DNA of 64,000 bases from Massilia sp. Leaf139 (GTDB lineage Bacteria; Pseudomonadota; Gammaproteobacteria; Burkholderiales; Burkholderiaceae_D), in contig NZ_LMOJ01000028.1 in the NCBI RefSeq assembly GCF_001424165.1, positions 62,001 through 126,000 on the forward strand. The letters are read 5' to 3'. The stretch's first letter is position 1, and each line of letters begins with the position of its first letter. Below are positions 43,146 to 52,522 of the stretch, in pieces. The translations under genes were made by a program, and so were the position numbers. The notes under the pieces are model-generated. The model did no database searches, had not been told where the DNA came from, and saw nothing but the letters and a program-made list of their open reading frames with translations.

Positions 43146-43985
43146 ATGCAAAAAAAACTGTTGGTGGTGGTTGCTACGAGTGTCCTGTTAGGTCTGTCGG
43201 GCTGCGGGCTGTTGCCTGAGAAGACCGATGAGACCGAAAAGTGGTCAGCGGAGAAATTATACGCTGAGGCACGCGAAGAGATGGCAGGCGCCCACTACGA
43301 GGCCGCGATCAAGTTGTTCCAGCGCCTCGAAGCGAACTATCCGTTCGGCACCTACGCCGCCCAGGCGCAGATGGAAATCGCCTATGCGCACTACAAGGCC
43401 CAGGATCAGCCGGAAGCGCTGGCCGCGGTCGAGCGCTTCATCAAGCTGCACCCGAACCATCCGCAGGTCGACTACATGTACTACCTGCGCGGCCTGATCA
43501 ACTTCAACGACCAGATCGGCTTCCTGAGCGTGATCTATTCGCAGGATCCGACCGAACGCGACCCGAAGGCGACGCGCGAAGCCTTCGCCGCCTTCAAGGT
43601 GCTGGTCGACCGCTTCCCGAACAGCAAGTATGCGCCCGACGCGATCGCGCGCATGAACTACCTGATCAACGCGATGGCGTCCTATGAAGTGCACGTGGCG
43701 AACTATTACTATCGCCGCGGCGCCTACCTGGCCGCCGTCAACCGTGCCCAGAATGCCGTCGCCGACTATCCGGGCGCCTCGGCGCGCGAGGAAGCGCTGT
43801 TCATCATGGTGCGCGGCTACGACAAGCTCGGCATGCTGCCGCTGCGCGACGACGCCCAGCGCGTGCTGACCCTGAACTACCCGAACAGCAGCTTCCTGAA
43901 CCCGAACGCCAAGGGCGACGCGGCCTGGTGGCAGTTCTGGGCCAAGTCGGGCGCGAAGCCGGCGCCGAAGGATGCCCTGAAGTAA
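43146..43985 (+). CDS. bamD: outer membrane assembly lipoprotein BamD
   Basis: A 279-residue lipoprotein with signal peptide MQKKLLVVVATSVLLGLSG and lipobox cysteine at residue 20. TPR repeats follow (about 35-240; AAIKLFQRLEANYPFGTYAAQAQ, GRLINFNDQ-type and FPNSKYAPDA segments). It is an essential partner of BamA in outer-membrane beta-barrel insertion. A strong terminator lies right after the stop. Confidence 0.95.
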   Translation: MQKKLLVVVATSVLLGLSGCGLLPEKTDETEKWSAEKLYAEAREEMAGAHYEAAIKLFQRLEANYPFGTYAAQAQMEIAYAHYKAQDQPEALAAVERFIKLHPNHPQVDYMYYLRGLINFNDQIGFLSVIYSQDPTERDPKATREAFAAFKVLVDRFPNSKYAPDAIARMNYLINAMASYEVHVANYYYRRGAYLAAVNRAQNAVADYPGASAREEALFIMVRGYDKLGMLPLRDDAQRVLTLNYPNSSFLNPNAKGDAAWWQFWAKSGAKPAPKDALK

Positions 43986-44003
43986 AGCTGAGCGGCAGGA
44001 TCG

Positions 44004-44039
44004 ACTGGGGTGGACGCGGGCGTCCACCCCAGTTTTTTT
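44004..44039. terminator. terminator between convergent bamD and yaaA
   Basis: A 13-bp perfect stem beginning ACTGGGGTGGACG with a 4-base loop is followed by seven Ts. The T-run runs into the yaaA stop codon on the other strand. Confidence 0.9.
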
Positions 44040-44808
44040 ATGCCGCTTCCTTTCGGCGGAACAGCCAGCTCTTCTCGCTCGATCCTTCCGCGATGAAGGC
44101 ATAGCCGTCGACATCGAAGGCCTTCAGGTCTTCCGGCTCCGTGATGCCCTTCCCGATCGCATAGCGCGCCATCATCCCGCGCGCACGCTTGGCGTAGAAC
44201 GAGATGATCTTGTACTTGCCGTTCTTCCAGTCCTCGAACACGGGCGTGATCACCGGCGCGGCGAGCAGCTTCGGCTTGACCGACTTGAAGTATTCTTCGG
44301 AGGCGAGGTTGACCAGGGCCGTCGCACCCGTCGCGGCCAGCTGGGCATTGAGCGCCGCGGTGATCGTCTCGCCCCAGAAGGCGTACAGATCCTTGCCGCC
44401 GGGGGTGGCGAGTTTGGTGCCCATCTCCAGGCGATACGGATGGATCAGGTCGAGCGGACGCAGCAAGCCGTACAGGCCCGACAGGATGCGCAAATGGCGC
44501 TGGGCGAAGGCCAGCGATTTGGCGTCGAGGCTGCGCGCATCGAGCCCCGTGTACACGTCGCCGTTGAATGCCATCATGGCCTGGTGACCGTCGGCGTGAT
44601 CCGGCGTCCAGGTCGCGTAGCGCGCCACGTTCAGGGTCGCGAGCTGGTCGGAAATGTGCATCAGGTCGCCGACCTGGCCGGGCGACAGGTCGCGCAGCAC
44701 GCCGATCAGCTGGGCGGCGCGGGCGGTGAAATCAGGAAGCGTGTGTTCCGAAGTGGGCGAAGGCGTGTCGAGGTCGAGGGATTTGGCGGGCGATAAAACA
44801 ATCAGCAT
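44038..44808 (-). CDS. yaaA: peroxide stress protein YaaA
   Basis: A 256-residue YaaA/DUF328 protein. Conserved segments are [59 protein letters not shown] and the C-terminal [14 protein letters not shown]. Known members lower free iron and protect DNA during peroxide stress. It diverges from the PIN gene, with 38 bp between them. Confidence 0.94.
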   Translation of the reverse strand: MLIVLSPAKSLDLDTPSPTSEHTLPDFTARAAQLIGVLRDLSPGQVGDLMHISDQLATLNVARYATWTPDHADGHQAMMAFNGDVYTGLDARSLDAKSLAFAQRHLRILSGLYGLLRPLDLIHPYRLEMGTKLATPGGKDLYAFWGETITAALNAQLAATGATALVNLASEEYFKSVKPKLLAAPVITPVFEDWKNGKYKIISFYAKRARGMMARYAIGKGITEPEDLKAFDVDGYAFIAEGSSEKSWLFRRKEAA

Positions 44809-44846
44809 AAAAACTCAAAGCAGTTGAACCAAGTAAAATTTCCCAC

Positions 44847-45302
44847 ATGATACCCGCTTCCGCCCCACCCATCGTCCTCGACACCAATGTCTGCCTCGAC
44901 CTGTTCGTGTTCCACGACCCGCGCTGGGCGCCGCTGCTCAGCGCGCTCGAACGCGGCGAACTGCGGGCCGTGACGCGCGCCGACTGCCGCGACGAATACC
45001 GCATCGTGCTGCACTATCCGCACCTGCCGCTCGACGACGACACGCGCGAGGCCGCCGCCGAACGCTTCGATGCCCTGGTGACGGTGGTCGCCCCCGACAG
45101 CAAGCCGGTGCGCCTGCCGGTGTGCACCGACCGCGACGACCAGAAATTCCTGGAACTGGCGCGCGACAGCGGCGCGGCGATCCTGGTCACCAAGGACAAG
45201 GCGCTGTTGAAACTCAATCGCAAGACGACGCAGGCCGGCATGTTCCGGATCATGCTGCCCGAGGCCTGGGTGAAACTGCATGCCGCCGCCGCGCTAGAAT
45301 AA
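44847..45302 (+). CDS. PIN-domain protein (putative toxin component)
   Basis: A 151-residue PIN-domain ribonuclease-like protein: the first Asp in VLDTNVCLDLF, then RADCRDEYRIVL, DRDDQKFLELA and LVTKDKALL supply the acidic site. This resembles the 'putative toxin-antitoxin system toxin component, PIN family' group, but no antitoxin ORF precedes or follows it. It lies 25 bp before the aminotransferase gene and may be co-transcribed. Confidence 0.85.
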   Translation: MIPASAPPIVLDTNVCLDLFVFHDPRWAPLLSALERGELRAVTRADCRDEYRIVLHYPHLPLDDDTREAAAERFDALVTVVAPDSKPVRLPVCTDRDDQKFLELARDSGAAILVTKDKALLKLNRKTTQAGMFRIMLPEAWVKLHAAAALE

Positions 45303-45327
45303 ATCACCGCAACTCACCCACTCCGCC

Positions 45328-46485
45328 ATGAGCACCCCTGCCCTGCAATCGCGCCTGCCCCAGGTCGGCACCACCGTGTTTTCCACCATGTCGGCATTGG
45401 CCGTCCAGCATGGCGCCGTCAACCTCGGCCAGGGTTTCCCCGACTTCGGCTGCGATCCGCGCCTGGTCGACGCCGTGGGCGCGGCCATGCGCGCCGGCCA
45501 CAACCAGTACCCCCTGATGACCGGCGTGCCCGCCCTGCGCGAGGCCATCGCGGCCAAGATCGCGCGGCTCTACGGGCGTGCCTACGATGCCGCGACCGAA
45601 ATCACGGTGACCGCCGGCGCCACCCAGGCGCTGACCACGGCCATCCTGTGCTGCATCCATCCAGGGGACGAAGCCATCGTCATCGAGCCGGCCTACGACA
45701 GCTATGCGCCGGCCGTCGCGCTGGCCGGCGGCGTGGTCGTACCGCTGGAAATGGAAGTCGGCGAAGACGGCTACAGCCTGCCCTGGCAGAAGCTCGCGGC
45801 CGCCGTCACGCCGCGCACGCGCCTCATCGTGATCAACTCGCCGCACAACCCGACCGGCTCGATCCTGCGCCGCGCCGATCTCGAGCAGCTGGCGCAGATC
45901 GTCGAAGGCACGGACATCCTGATCCTGTCGGACGAAGTCTACGAACACATGGTCTACGACGGCGAGCGGCACGTCTCGGTCGCCAGCCTGCCGGCACTGG
46001 CCGAGCGCGCCTTTGTCGTCTCGAGTTTCGGCAAGACCTACCACGTCACCGGCTGGAAGGTCGGCTATGTGGCGGCGCCGGCGGCGCTGATGGCGGAATT
46101 TCGCAAGGTACACCAGTACAACGTGTTCACGGTGAACACGCCGATGCAGCACGGGCTGGCCGCGTACATGGCCGACCCGCAACCATACCTCGGCCTGCCG
46201 GACTTCTACCAGCGCAAGCGCGACCTGTTCCGCGAAGGCCTGGCCGGCACCCGCCTGCGCCTGCTGCCGGCCGATGGCACCTATTTCCAGTGCGTCGACT
46301 ACCGCGCCGTCTCGAGCATGCCGGAGGCGCAATTCGCGCAGTGGCTGACAAGCGAGTTGAAGGTGGCGGCGATTCCGGTGTCGGCCTTTTACAGCAGCGG
46401 CAAGGAGTCGGGGGTCGTGCGCTTCTGTTTTGCGAAAGAGGATGCGACCTTGCGGGTGGCGCTCGAGCGGCTCGCGAAGATTTGA
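45328..46485 (+). CDS. PLP-dependent methionine/aromatic aminotransferase (YbdL-like)
   Basis: A 385-residue fold-type I aminotransferase. NLGQGFPDF, TAGATQAL, NSPHNPTG, SDEVYEHMVYDG and the PLP lysine in SSFGKTYHVTGWKVGY (near residue 236) match the methionine-preferring YbdL/KAT-like group. The probable reaction is transamination of methionine or aromatic amino acids with a 2-oxo acid. Exact substrate is inferred. Confidence 0.88.
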   Translation: MSTPALQSRLPQVGTTVFSTMSALAVQHGAVNLGQGFPDFGCDPRLVDAVGAAMRAGHNQYPLMTGVPALREAIAAKIARLYGRAYDAATEITVTAGATQALTTAILCCIHPGDEAIVIEPAYDSYAPAVALAGGVVVPLEMEVGEDGYSLPWQKLAAAVTPRTRLIVINSPHNPTGSILRRADLEQLAQIVEGTDILILSDEVYEHMVYDGERHVSVASLPALAERAFVVSSFGKTYHVTGWKVGYVAAPAALMAEFRKVHQYNVFTVNTPMQHGLAAYMADPQPYLGLPDFYQRKRDLFREGLAGTRLRLLPADGTYFQCVDYRAVSSMPEAQFAQWLTSELKVAAIPVSAFYSSGKESGVVRFCFAKEDATLRVALERLAKI

Positions 46486-46535
46486 TTGTCGGTAGCGAGC
46501 GATCCGGCGCCGTCGCGGCCAAAAGGAGAGGTACA

Positions 46536-46617
46536 TACGGCGTGGGCACGGAGCGCCCACCCTACAAAACCGGCGCCTCAGCCTTGTAGGGTGGGCGCTC
46601 CCGCGCCCACGCAGTAC
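46536..46617. repeat. REP-like inverted pair between the aminotransferase and mshN
   Basis: Left unit 46536-46565 and right unit 46586-46617 are inverted copies of the GTAGGGTGGGCGCTC...GCCCACGC repeat, separated by 20 bp. They lie between convergent genes. Confidence 0.7.
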
Positions 46618-46714
46618 GAACGTGTGCGTTCAACGATGACCGTGAGAAGTCGCTCGCACAAGCCGCAGCACAAACGCGCTTAAGTGCGTATGCGTTCGCT
46701 GACAGCCGTGAACA

Positions 46715-48097
46715 TCAGCGCGCCACCTGCGCCAGCCTGCGTTCCACAAAAGCCTGCAACTCCGGCGACAAGGTATTGAGCGCCCGCGCCTGGCGGAAGG
46801 CGTCGGCCGCTTCCGCGTTGCGCTTCTCGCCCTGCAGCGCGATGCCGAGCCCCATCCACCACACCGCATTGTTCGGCGCCGTGCGCAGCGCCGTTTCGTA
46901 CTGCTCGGCCGCTTCGCGCAGGCGGCCCTGGCGTTGCAGGGCGCCGCCGAGGAAGGCGTGGTATTCGCCATTGCCGGCCGCATAGGGCAAGGTGCGCAGC
47001 AGCACCTCGATGCCGGTCTTGCCGCGCTCGATCTGCAGGCGCGCCAGCAGCATCGCCAGCGCCGGCTGGCGCGGATCGAGCGTCAGGGCTTGCTGCAGCT
47101 GGGCTATGGCCTCGTCGCCGCGATTGTGTTCGATCAGCAGGCTGACCAGGGTCTGGCGCGCCGCCTCGTGGCGCGGATTGGCGCGCAAGGCGCCCTGCAG
47201 GCCGCTGACCGCGTCGCCGACGCGTCCGTCCTGCAGGCTGGCGAGCGCGCGCCGGTAGGCATTTTCGGCGCCCTGGGTGTTGGTTTCGACGCGGCCCTGG
47301 CCACTCGCCGGGGCGCGCGCCGCGGGCGCCGTATCGGCAGGGACGCCGCCGGCGGCTTCCCTGCGCTTAAGCGCGGCCAGCCAGGTTGCTTCGGTCTTCG
47401 CCCTGGCGGCGGCACGCGCCTGCTCCTCGCGCAGCTTGCGCTGCGCCGCGCGCCGCTCGGCCTGCGGCAGCGCGGCGATGCGCGTTTCCTCGGCCTTCCA
47501 GCGTTTGGCCAGGCGATCCTGTTCGGCGCGCGCGCGTTCGCTGGCGACGGCCCAGGAGGTGGTCGAACCCTGCGACGGCGGTGCAGCAAGGGCGTCGGCC
47601 GGCGCCGCGGGCCGCGCACGCTCGGGGGCTGCCGCGCGCACCGGTTCGGCCTTCTTCTCGACTGCCGGCGCAGGGGCTTTTTCGCGCACTGCGGGCGCGG
47701 GCGCCGGCGGCGCCGTTTCTTGCACCGTTTCTTGCACCGTTTCCTGCACCGCTTCCTGCACCGGTTCGGACGGCGCGGCCGCGGCGGGCGCCGGCGTTTC
47801 CACCGGCTTCACCGGCGCTGGCGCCACCTCGGCGACGGTAACCGGTTTCTGCTCGACGGGAGCCGCCGCCTGCTCCGCCGGCTGCACCTCGTAGGTGTAC
47901 CCCTTGCGCGGAATCTTCAGCCAGGCAAACGCGCCGGCGGCCACGGCGAACAGGACAAGGACGGCGATGACGGCGATGCGGCGCAGCGGCAGGCGCCGCG
48001 CGCCGCCGCCGACCGTCTTGATTTCGGGAGGAACGCCCTCGGCCCGCGTGGTGCCGCGGGCGTCGAGGTCTTGCAGCATCTTGTTGATCAAGCTCAT
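46715..48097 (-). CDS. mshN: MSHA biogenesis protein MshN (TPR)
   Basis: A 460-residue protein starting at the ATG at 48097 (MSLINKMLQDLDAR, the MshN/GspB-like start). A membrane helix at about 42-60 is followed by a long Ala/Pro/Glu-rich region with an in-frame 12-bp tandem repeat (VQET units), a coiled-coil-like stretch and C-terminal TPR repeats (about 265-455). It belongs to the inner-membrane scaffold of the MSHA pilus. It ends the I-N block, 10 bp after mshM. Confidence 0.88.
   Translation of the reverse strand: MSLINKMLQDLDARGTTRAEGVPPEIKTVGGGARRLPLRRIAVIAVLVLFAVAAGAFAWLKIPRKGYTYEVQPAEQAAAPVEQKPVTVAEVAPAPVKPVETPAPAAAAPSEPVQEAVQETVQETVQETAPPAPAPAVREKAPAPAVEKKAEPVRAAAPERARPAAPADALAAPPSQGSTTSWAVASERARAEQDRLAKRWKAEETRIAALPQAERRAAQRKLREEQARAAARAKTEATWLAALKRREAAGGVPADTAPAARAPASGQGRVETNTQGAENAYRRALASLQDGRVGDAVSGLQGALRANPRHEAARQTLVSLLIEHNRGDEAIAQLQQALTLDPRQPALAMLLARLQIERGKTGIEVLLRTLPYAAGNGEYHAFLGGALQRQGRLREAAEQYETALRTAPNNAVWWMGLGIALQGEKRNAEAADAFRQARALNTLSPELQAFVERRLAQVAR
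47713..47760. repeat. 12-bp tandem repeat inside mshN
   Basis: Four copies of CCGTTTCTTGCA (the last two with single-base changes). On the coding strand they encode repeated VQET/VQEA. The unit length keeps the frame, so copy-number change would alter linker length only. Confidence 0.75.
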
Positions 48098-48107
48098 GAA
48101 TTCAGGC

Positions 48108-48998
48108 TCATCGTGCGAATGTCCATGCAAGTCCGGCCGCCATCCCGGCGAGCGCGCCGGCGCCAGCAATATAGGGCCAAAGCCGGCGCTTCGGCACGAC
48201 CGTGTCGCGCGCGGCGCCGTTGACGTGGGCGGCGCTCACTTCCTGCTTGCCCTCACCGTAGCACAGCATCAGCGCCTTGTGCGCCATGATGTTGACCAGG
48301 CGTGGAATGCCGCCGCTGGCGCGGTACAGGCGCCCCACCGCCGCCGGCGAGAACAGCCGCGCGCCGGTATAGCCGGCCACGCGCAGCCGGTGCGCGAGGT
48401 AGAAATCGATGTCGTCGCGCGACAGCGGCCCGAGATGATAATGAAAGGTGATGCGCTGCGCCAGCTGGCGGATCGCATCGAGTTCGAGCTTGCGGTTCAG
48501 CTCCGGCTGGCCGAAGAGGACGATCTGCAGCAGCTTCCTCTTCTCGGTCTCCAGGTTGGTCAGCAGGCGTAGCGCCTCCATGCTCTCGACGGGAATCGCC
48601 TGCGCTTCGTCGATGCACAGCAGCACGCGCTTGCCCTGGCGCGCCAGGTCGAGCAGGCGGTGCATGATCGATTTCAGCAGCCGGTGCTGGTCGACGTCGC
48701 GCTCGAGCGGCAGTTCGAGTTCGTCGGCCAGCGCCAGCATCAGGGTGCGCGGCTCCAGGAAGGGATTCGGGATGTAGGCGGTGACGAAGTTCTCGCCCAG
48801 GGTCGCCATGAACTTGCGGCACAGGAGGGTCTTGCCAGTGCCGACTTCGCCCGTGATCTTGATGAAGCCTTCGCCGCTGCGCGCGGCGATCAGCAAGGTG
48901 TTGAGCGCTTCCTGCGAGCGCGGACTGCCGAAGAAAAAGCTCGTGTCCGGGGTGATCCCGAACGGCAGTTCGCGCAAGCCGAAATGCGCTGCGTACAT
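48108..48998 (-). CDS. mshM: MSHA biogenesis ATPase MshM (ExeA-like)
   Basis: A 296-residue AAA ATPase related to ExeA/GspA. FGLRELPFGITPDTSFFF opens the protein; Walker A is GEVGTGKTL near residue 50 and Walker B VLLCIDEAQ. A C-terminal membrane helix (about 275-293) anchors it. It probably helps secretin assembly through the cell wall. Its ATG overlaps the mshL stop by one base. Confidence 0.9.
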   Translation of the reverse strand: MYAAHFGLRELPFGITPDTSFFFGSPRSQEALNTLLIAARSGEGFIKITGEVGTGKTLLCRKFMATLGENFVTAYIPNPFLEPRTLMLALADELELPLERDVDQHRLLKSIMHRLLDLARQGKRVLLCIDEAQAIPVESMEALRLLTNLETEKRKLLQIVLFGQPELNRKLELDAIRQLAQRITFHYHLGPLSRDDIDFYLAHRLRVAGYTGARLFSPAAVGRLYRASGGIPRLVNIMAHKALMLCYGEGKQEVSAAHVNGAARDTVVPKRRLWPYIAGAGALAGMAAGLAWTFAR

Positions 48999-50776
48999 TA
49001 CTTGCGCTCCAGGGTGCGCGGATCGAGCCCCTCGATGCGGCGCGTGGTGTCGAGCAGATCCTGGCTCCAGTTGCTGGCGCTGTCGACGATGGTCGGCTTG
49101 ATCAGCACCACCAGCTCGCGCTTTTGCGCCACCTTGTTCTTGTTGCGGAACAGCGCGCCCAGCACCGGCACCCTGCCGGCGCCCGGCAGCTGGCTGGTGT
49201 CGTCGGTCGAAGCCTGGCGCATCAGGCCGCCCACGGCCACCACCTGGCCGTCCTGGCCGCGGACAATACTGTCCAGTTCCGAGGTCGAGGAGGCCGCCAG
49301 CGGCAGCGTCAGCGAACCGGCCGAACCGAGATCGATGCCCTTGGTGATGGTCGTCACCTGGCTCACCGACGGATGCACGTGCAGCAGGATGTTGCCCTTG
49401 TCGTCGATCTGCGGCGTCACGTCCAGCACCACGCCCGAGAAGAAGGGCTGCAGGGTGACGCTCGGCGTCACCGTATTGCCGGTGGTGCTGGTGTTGGTCG
49501 TGGTCGTCACGCCGGTGACGAAGAATTCGTCGGTGCCGATCTTGAGCACCGCCTTCTGGTTGTTGACGGCGGCCACGCGCGGGCTGGACAGCACGTGCAC
49601 GGTGCCCTGCTGTTCCAGCAATGAGATCAGCGCCGCGAAGCTGTTGGTCTGGAAGGCGAAGCCGAACAGCGAACCGGCCGCATTGGCCGCGTTCGAGAGC
49701 GAGAAGCCGGTGCTGGCCGACAGCCCGTTGCCGTTGTTGATGGCCGGCGGCTGGCCGCCGTTGAAGGGCAGCGGCGCCAGGTTCGCGCCCGGCGAGATGA
49801 TGCCGGTGGCGGCGCGGTTGCTGCGCGAATTGCCGATCGCCGAGAAGCTGGCCCAGTTGATCCCGCTCTGGAACTGCTCGTTGAGTTCCACCTCGAGGAT
49901 TTTCGCTTCCAGGATCACCTGGCGGTCGACCGACAGCTGGGTCGCCTTCAGGTAGGCGTCGACGTTGCGCAGTTCTTCCGGCATGGCGCGGATCACCAGC
50001 ACGCCCGACTGCGGGCTGACGACGACGCTGCGTCCGCCTTCCTTCGAGCCGACGATGGCGTCGATGGCGGACTTCAGGTCGACCCAGAAGTCGCTGTTCG
50101 ACAGCATGTTGACGTCGGTGCTGGCCACCTGTGTCATGTTGCCGCCATTCTGATTCGGGTTGTTGCCGTTCTGGTTGTTCTGGTTCGGCTGGTTGCCGGT
50201 CTGGCCCTGGTTGTTGTTGCTGTTGCCGTTGTTGCCGACGTTCGACACCGAGGTCGAGGTCACGCGCAGGTTGGACGAACCACGGCGGCTGCCGACCAGG
50301 TAGTTCACATGGAACATCCGGGTCTGCATGGTGAGCGGCCGGATCGTGATGCGGGTGCCGTCGATCTTGTAGTCGTAGCCGTACATCTCGCGCACCGCTT
50401 CCAGCGTTTCGGCCAGGGTCACGTCCTTCAGATTCGCGCTGATGTTGCCGCTCACCTCGGGATGCACCAGCATGTTGTAGCGGGTGCCGGCCACGATCGA
50501 GCGGAAGAACTGCTGGGCGGGGACATTGTTGAAGGCGACGTTGAAGCGCTCTTCCAGCGCCGGCCTGGCCTTGGGCAGCTCGCGCGCGAGCGCGGCCGCC
50601 GGCGGCAGCAAGGCGTTGGCGACGGCGTCCTCGGTCGGCGCCGGGGCGCGGTTCGACGCGCTGGCGCGGGCGACTTCGCCCTTGATGGTGTCGTAGGTCT
50701 GGTGCGGCGGCGTGCTCGAGCAGCCGGCCAGCAGGGCACCCGTGCCAAGCAGGGCCAGGAGGGGAAGATGTCGCAT
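48998..50776 (-). CDS. mshL: MSHA secretin MshL
   Basis: A 592-residue outer-membrane secretin. The start at 50776 gives a lipoprotein signal with lipobox LLAGC (Cys near 18). The STN/N0 domain (VSGNISANLKDVTLAETLEAV) is followed by an Asn/Gln/Gly low-complexity linker near residues 190-225, and the secretin domain has VHVLSSPRVAAVNNQKAVLKIG and ends RELVVLIKPTIV. It forms the pilus exit pore. mshK lies 41 bp upstream. Confidence 0.92.
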   Translation of the reverse strand: MRHLPLLALLGTGALLAGCSSTPPHQTYDTIKGEVARASASNRAPAPTEDAVANALLPPAAALARELPKARPALEERFNVAFNNVPAQQFFRSIVAGTRYNMLVHPEVSGNISANLKDVTLAETLEAVREMYGYDYKIDGTRITIRPLTMQTRMFHVNYLVGSRRGSSNLRVTSTSVSNVGNNGNSNNNQGQTGNQPNQNNQNGNNPNQNGGNMTQVASTDVNMLSNSDFWVDLKSAIDAIVGSKEGGRSVVVSPQSGVLVIRAMPEELRNVDAYLKATQLSVDRQVILEAKILEVELNEQFQSGINWASFSAIGNSRSNRAATGIISPGANLAPLPFNGGQPPAINNGNGLSASTGFSLSNAANAAGSLFGFAFQTNSFAALISLLEQQGTVHVLSSPRVAAVNNQKAVLKIGTDEFFVTGVTTTTNTSTTGNTVTPSVTLQPFFSGVVLDVTPQIDDKGNILLHVHPSVSQVTTITKGIDLGSAGSLTLPLAASSTSELDSIVRGQDGQVVAVGGLMRQASTDDTSQLPGAGRVPVLGALFRNKNKVAQKRELVVLIKPTIVDSASNWSQDLLDTTRRIEGLDPRTLERK

Positions 50777-50817
50777 GGATGTCCTGTCGGTCATTCGGTG
50801 TCGGTCATTCGTGTCGG

Positions 50818-51198
50818 TCACGGCGTTCGTACTCGCTCGATCGCCCCGGCGTTCGCCGCGGCGCCGTTCAATTTCAGGATCTGGCGCGCGTTCCCGCGCT
50901 GCAGTTCCACTTCGTCCTGCTCGATGCGCGCGACGCGCGCACCCTTGTAGGTATCGCCCAGGCGCAGCGTTTCGCCGTCGATCACGGCGACGTGGCGCCC
51001 GCCCGGCTGGCGCGCGATCAGCACCGATTGCAGGCGCGGCGCCTGGTTGGCGGCAGCGGCGGCGGCCTTGGCGGCATTTCCGTCTCCCGCGATCAGGGCC
51101 GCCGGCGGCTTGGTCGGATCCTGCAGCGCCTGCGCGCCCGCCAGGTTCACGCAGCAGGATAACAGCGTGGCGAGGGACAGGGCGACGGCGCGCTTCAC
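50818..51198 (-). CDS. mshK: MSHA biogenesis protein MshK
   Basis: A 126-residue exported protein (GTG at 51198 overlapping the mshJ stop as GTGA; an ATG at 51210 is an alternative). The signal peptide ends AGAQA. The mature part has DPTKPPAAL followed by a small beta domain (VLIARQPGGRHVAVIDGETLRLGDTY) like PilP/GspC-type pilotin or connector modules. Confidence 0.82.
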   Translation of the reverse strand: MKRAVALSLATLLSCCVNLAGAQALQDPTKPPAALIAGDGNAAKAAAAAANQAPRLQSVLIARQPGGRHVAVIDGETLRLGDTYKGARVARIEQDEVELQRGNARQILKLNGAAANAGAIERVRTP

Positions 51199-51902
51199 AG
51201 TTTCATCCATTTCGCGTCCAGGCTCAGGGTGTACAGGGTCAGGGTCAGGCGCGAGCTCGGCCAGGTCTCGGCCTCGAGCTGGGCCTTGCCCCAGAACAGC
51301 TGGGTCGGCATCGCTTCCAGCGCCGCCATGTAGCCGATCATGTCGAGGTAGTTGCCGCGCACCGTGACTTCGACGCCGTGGCGGTACAGCAGCGGCGCGG
51401 CGGGAGCGAGCGCGGGCGCCGTCTCTGGCGCAGTGGCGGCCGCGGGCGCCGGCGCAGCGGCGGCCTGCGCCCCGCCCATCAGCGGCTCGACCGGCAGCGT
51501 GCGCATCGACACCAACTGCAGGCGGTTGTTCGAACGCAGGATGGTTTCCACCAGCGGCGCCATGCGCTCGGGCGGCACCAGCCCGTTCTGCATCGCGCGC
51601 AGGGTCGTGGCCAGGGCCTCGGTCTGCCCGCGCACCTCGTCGATGCGCTTGCGCGTCGGCGCGTCCGGGTCGACCTGGGCCGCCGCCACCTTGGCGCCGA
51701 TCTCGGCGTCGATGCCTTCCAGGTTGTTCTGCTGCTGGACGATCTGGGTGCGCAGCTGGGCCTGTTTCGCATACATCGGCCCCAGGCCGAAGAAATGCAC
51801 GAGGAAGACGAAGCCGGCCGCGATCGCCGCGAACAGCATGACGCGCTCGCGCAGCGTCAGGGCGTCGATGCGGGCGGCAAGCCTGAGGAGTTGTTCCTTC
51901 AC
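51195..51902 (-). CDS. mshJ: MSHA biogenesis protein MshJ (GspM/PilO-like)
   Basis: A 235-residue bitopic inner-membrane protein. A cytoplasmic start is followed by a membrane helix at about 22-40, a coiled coil (about 45-110), an Ala/Pro-rich linker and a C-terminal ferredoxin-like domain (RHGVEVTVRGNYLDMIGYMAALE). It pairs with the PilN-like protein as part of the assembly platform. It overlaps both neighbours by 4 bp. Confidence 0.88.
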   Translation of the reverse strand: MKEQLLRLAARIDALTLRERVMLFAAIAAGFVFLVHFFGLGPMYAKQAQLRTQIVQQQNNLEGIDAEIGAKVAAAQVDPDAPTRKRIDEVRGQTEALATTLRAMQNGLVPPERMAPLVETILRSNNRLQLVSMRTLPVEPLMGGAQAAAAPAPAAATAPETAPALAPAAPLLYRHGVEVTVRGNYLDMIGYMAALEAMPTQLFWGKAQLEAETWPSSRLTLTLYTLSLDAKWMKL

Positions 51903-52522
51903 GGCTTGCTCCCTTCCGGCGTCGACAGCAGGCTGAATTCGACATAGGGCGCGGGCGCGCCCTGGCTGGCGGCCGCGCCCTGGCTGATCTGCAGGCTGCC
52001 GAAGGCCTTGCCGCGCATGATGGGTTCGACGGTCAGGCGGTTCAGGTAACCCGGCACCCGCTGCGGATCGAGGGCGCGGCCGCGCACCGCGATGTCGAGG
52101 CCGGCGCCGGTGATGCTGACGCCGGTCAGCCAGAGGCCGTCGGCATGCTGGCGCGCCAGCGCGCGGAAGTATTCGGCATAGCCCTGCGTGTTGCCCAGCT
52201 CGCCGCGTGACAGCACGCCGGACACGTCGCGCAGCGCGGCCAGCTGGCGTTCGGCTTCGAGCAGTTCGGCATCGGCCGCGGCGCTTTTCTGGCGCGGCGT
52301 GAATTCCTTGCTCACGCTCTCCAGGCGCGCCTGCTTCTGCGTCAGCTGGGCGGCGCCGGCGTCGGCCTCGCGCTGCAGGGCCTGCACGCGCATGTTGCCG
52401 TAGAACTGGAGGGCGGCCACGCCCAGCACCAGCACCAGGAGCGCGCTGCCCATGGTGCGCGCCGAAAAGATCTTCTTCTGCTGCAGGAAGACCGGATTGA
52501 ACAGGTTGATCTGCTGGCTCAC
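51899..52522 (-). CDS. MSHA biogenesis protein MshI2 (PilN-like)
   Basis: A 207-residue bitopic protein. INLFNPVFLQQKK at the N-terminus is the PilN-type segment that docks on a PilM-like partner. A membrane helix at about 24-43, a coiled coil and a PilN C-terminal domain follow. It starts 4 bp inside the end of mshI, so the two are co-translated. I leave the symbol blank because naming varies (mshI2 or pilN-like). Confidence 0.85.
   Translation of the reverse strand: MSQQINLFNPVFLQQKKIFSARTMGSALLVLVLGVAALQFYGNMRVQALQREADAGAAQLTQKQARLESVSKEFTPRQKSAAADAELLEAERQLAALRDVSGVLSRGELGNTQGYAEYFRALARQHADGLWLTGVSITGAGLDIAVRGRALDPQRVPGYLNRLTVEPIMRGKAFGSLQISQGAAASQGAPAPYVEFSLLSTPEGSKP

Noticed and set aside
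44847-45302. Complete toxin-antitoxin module around the PIN gene
   Set aside because: No small antitoxin ORF precedes or follows; the neighbours are yaaA (divergent) and an aminotransferase.
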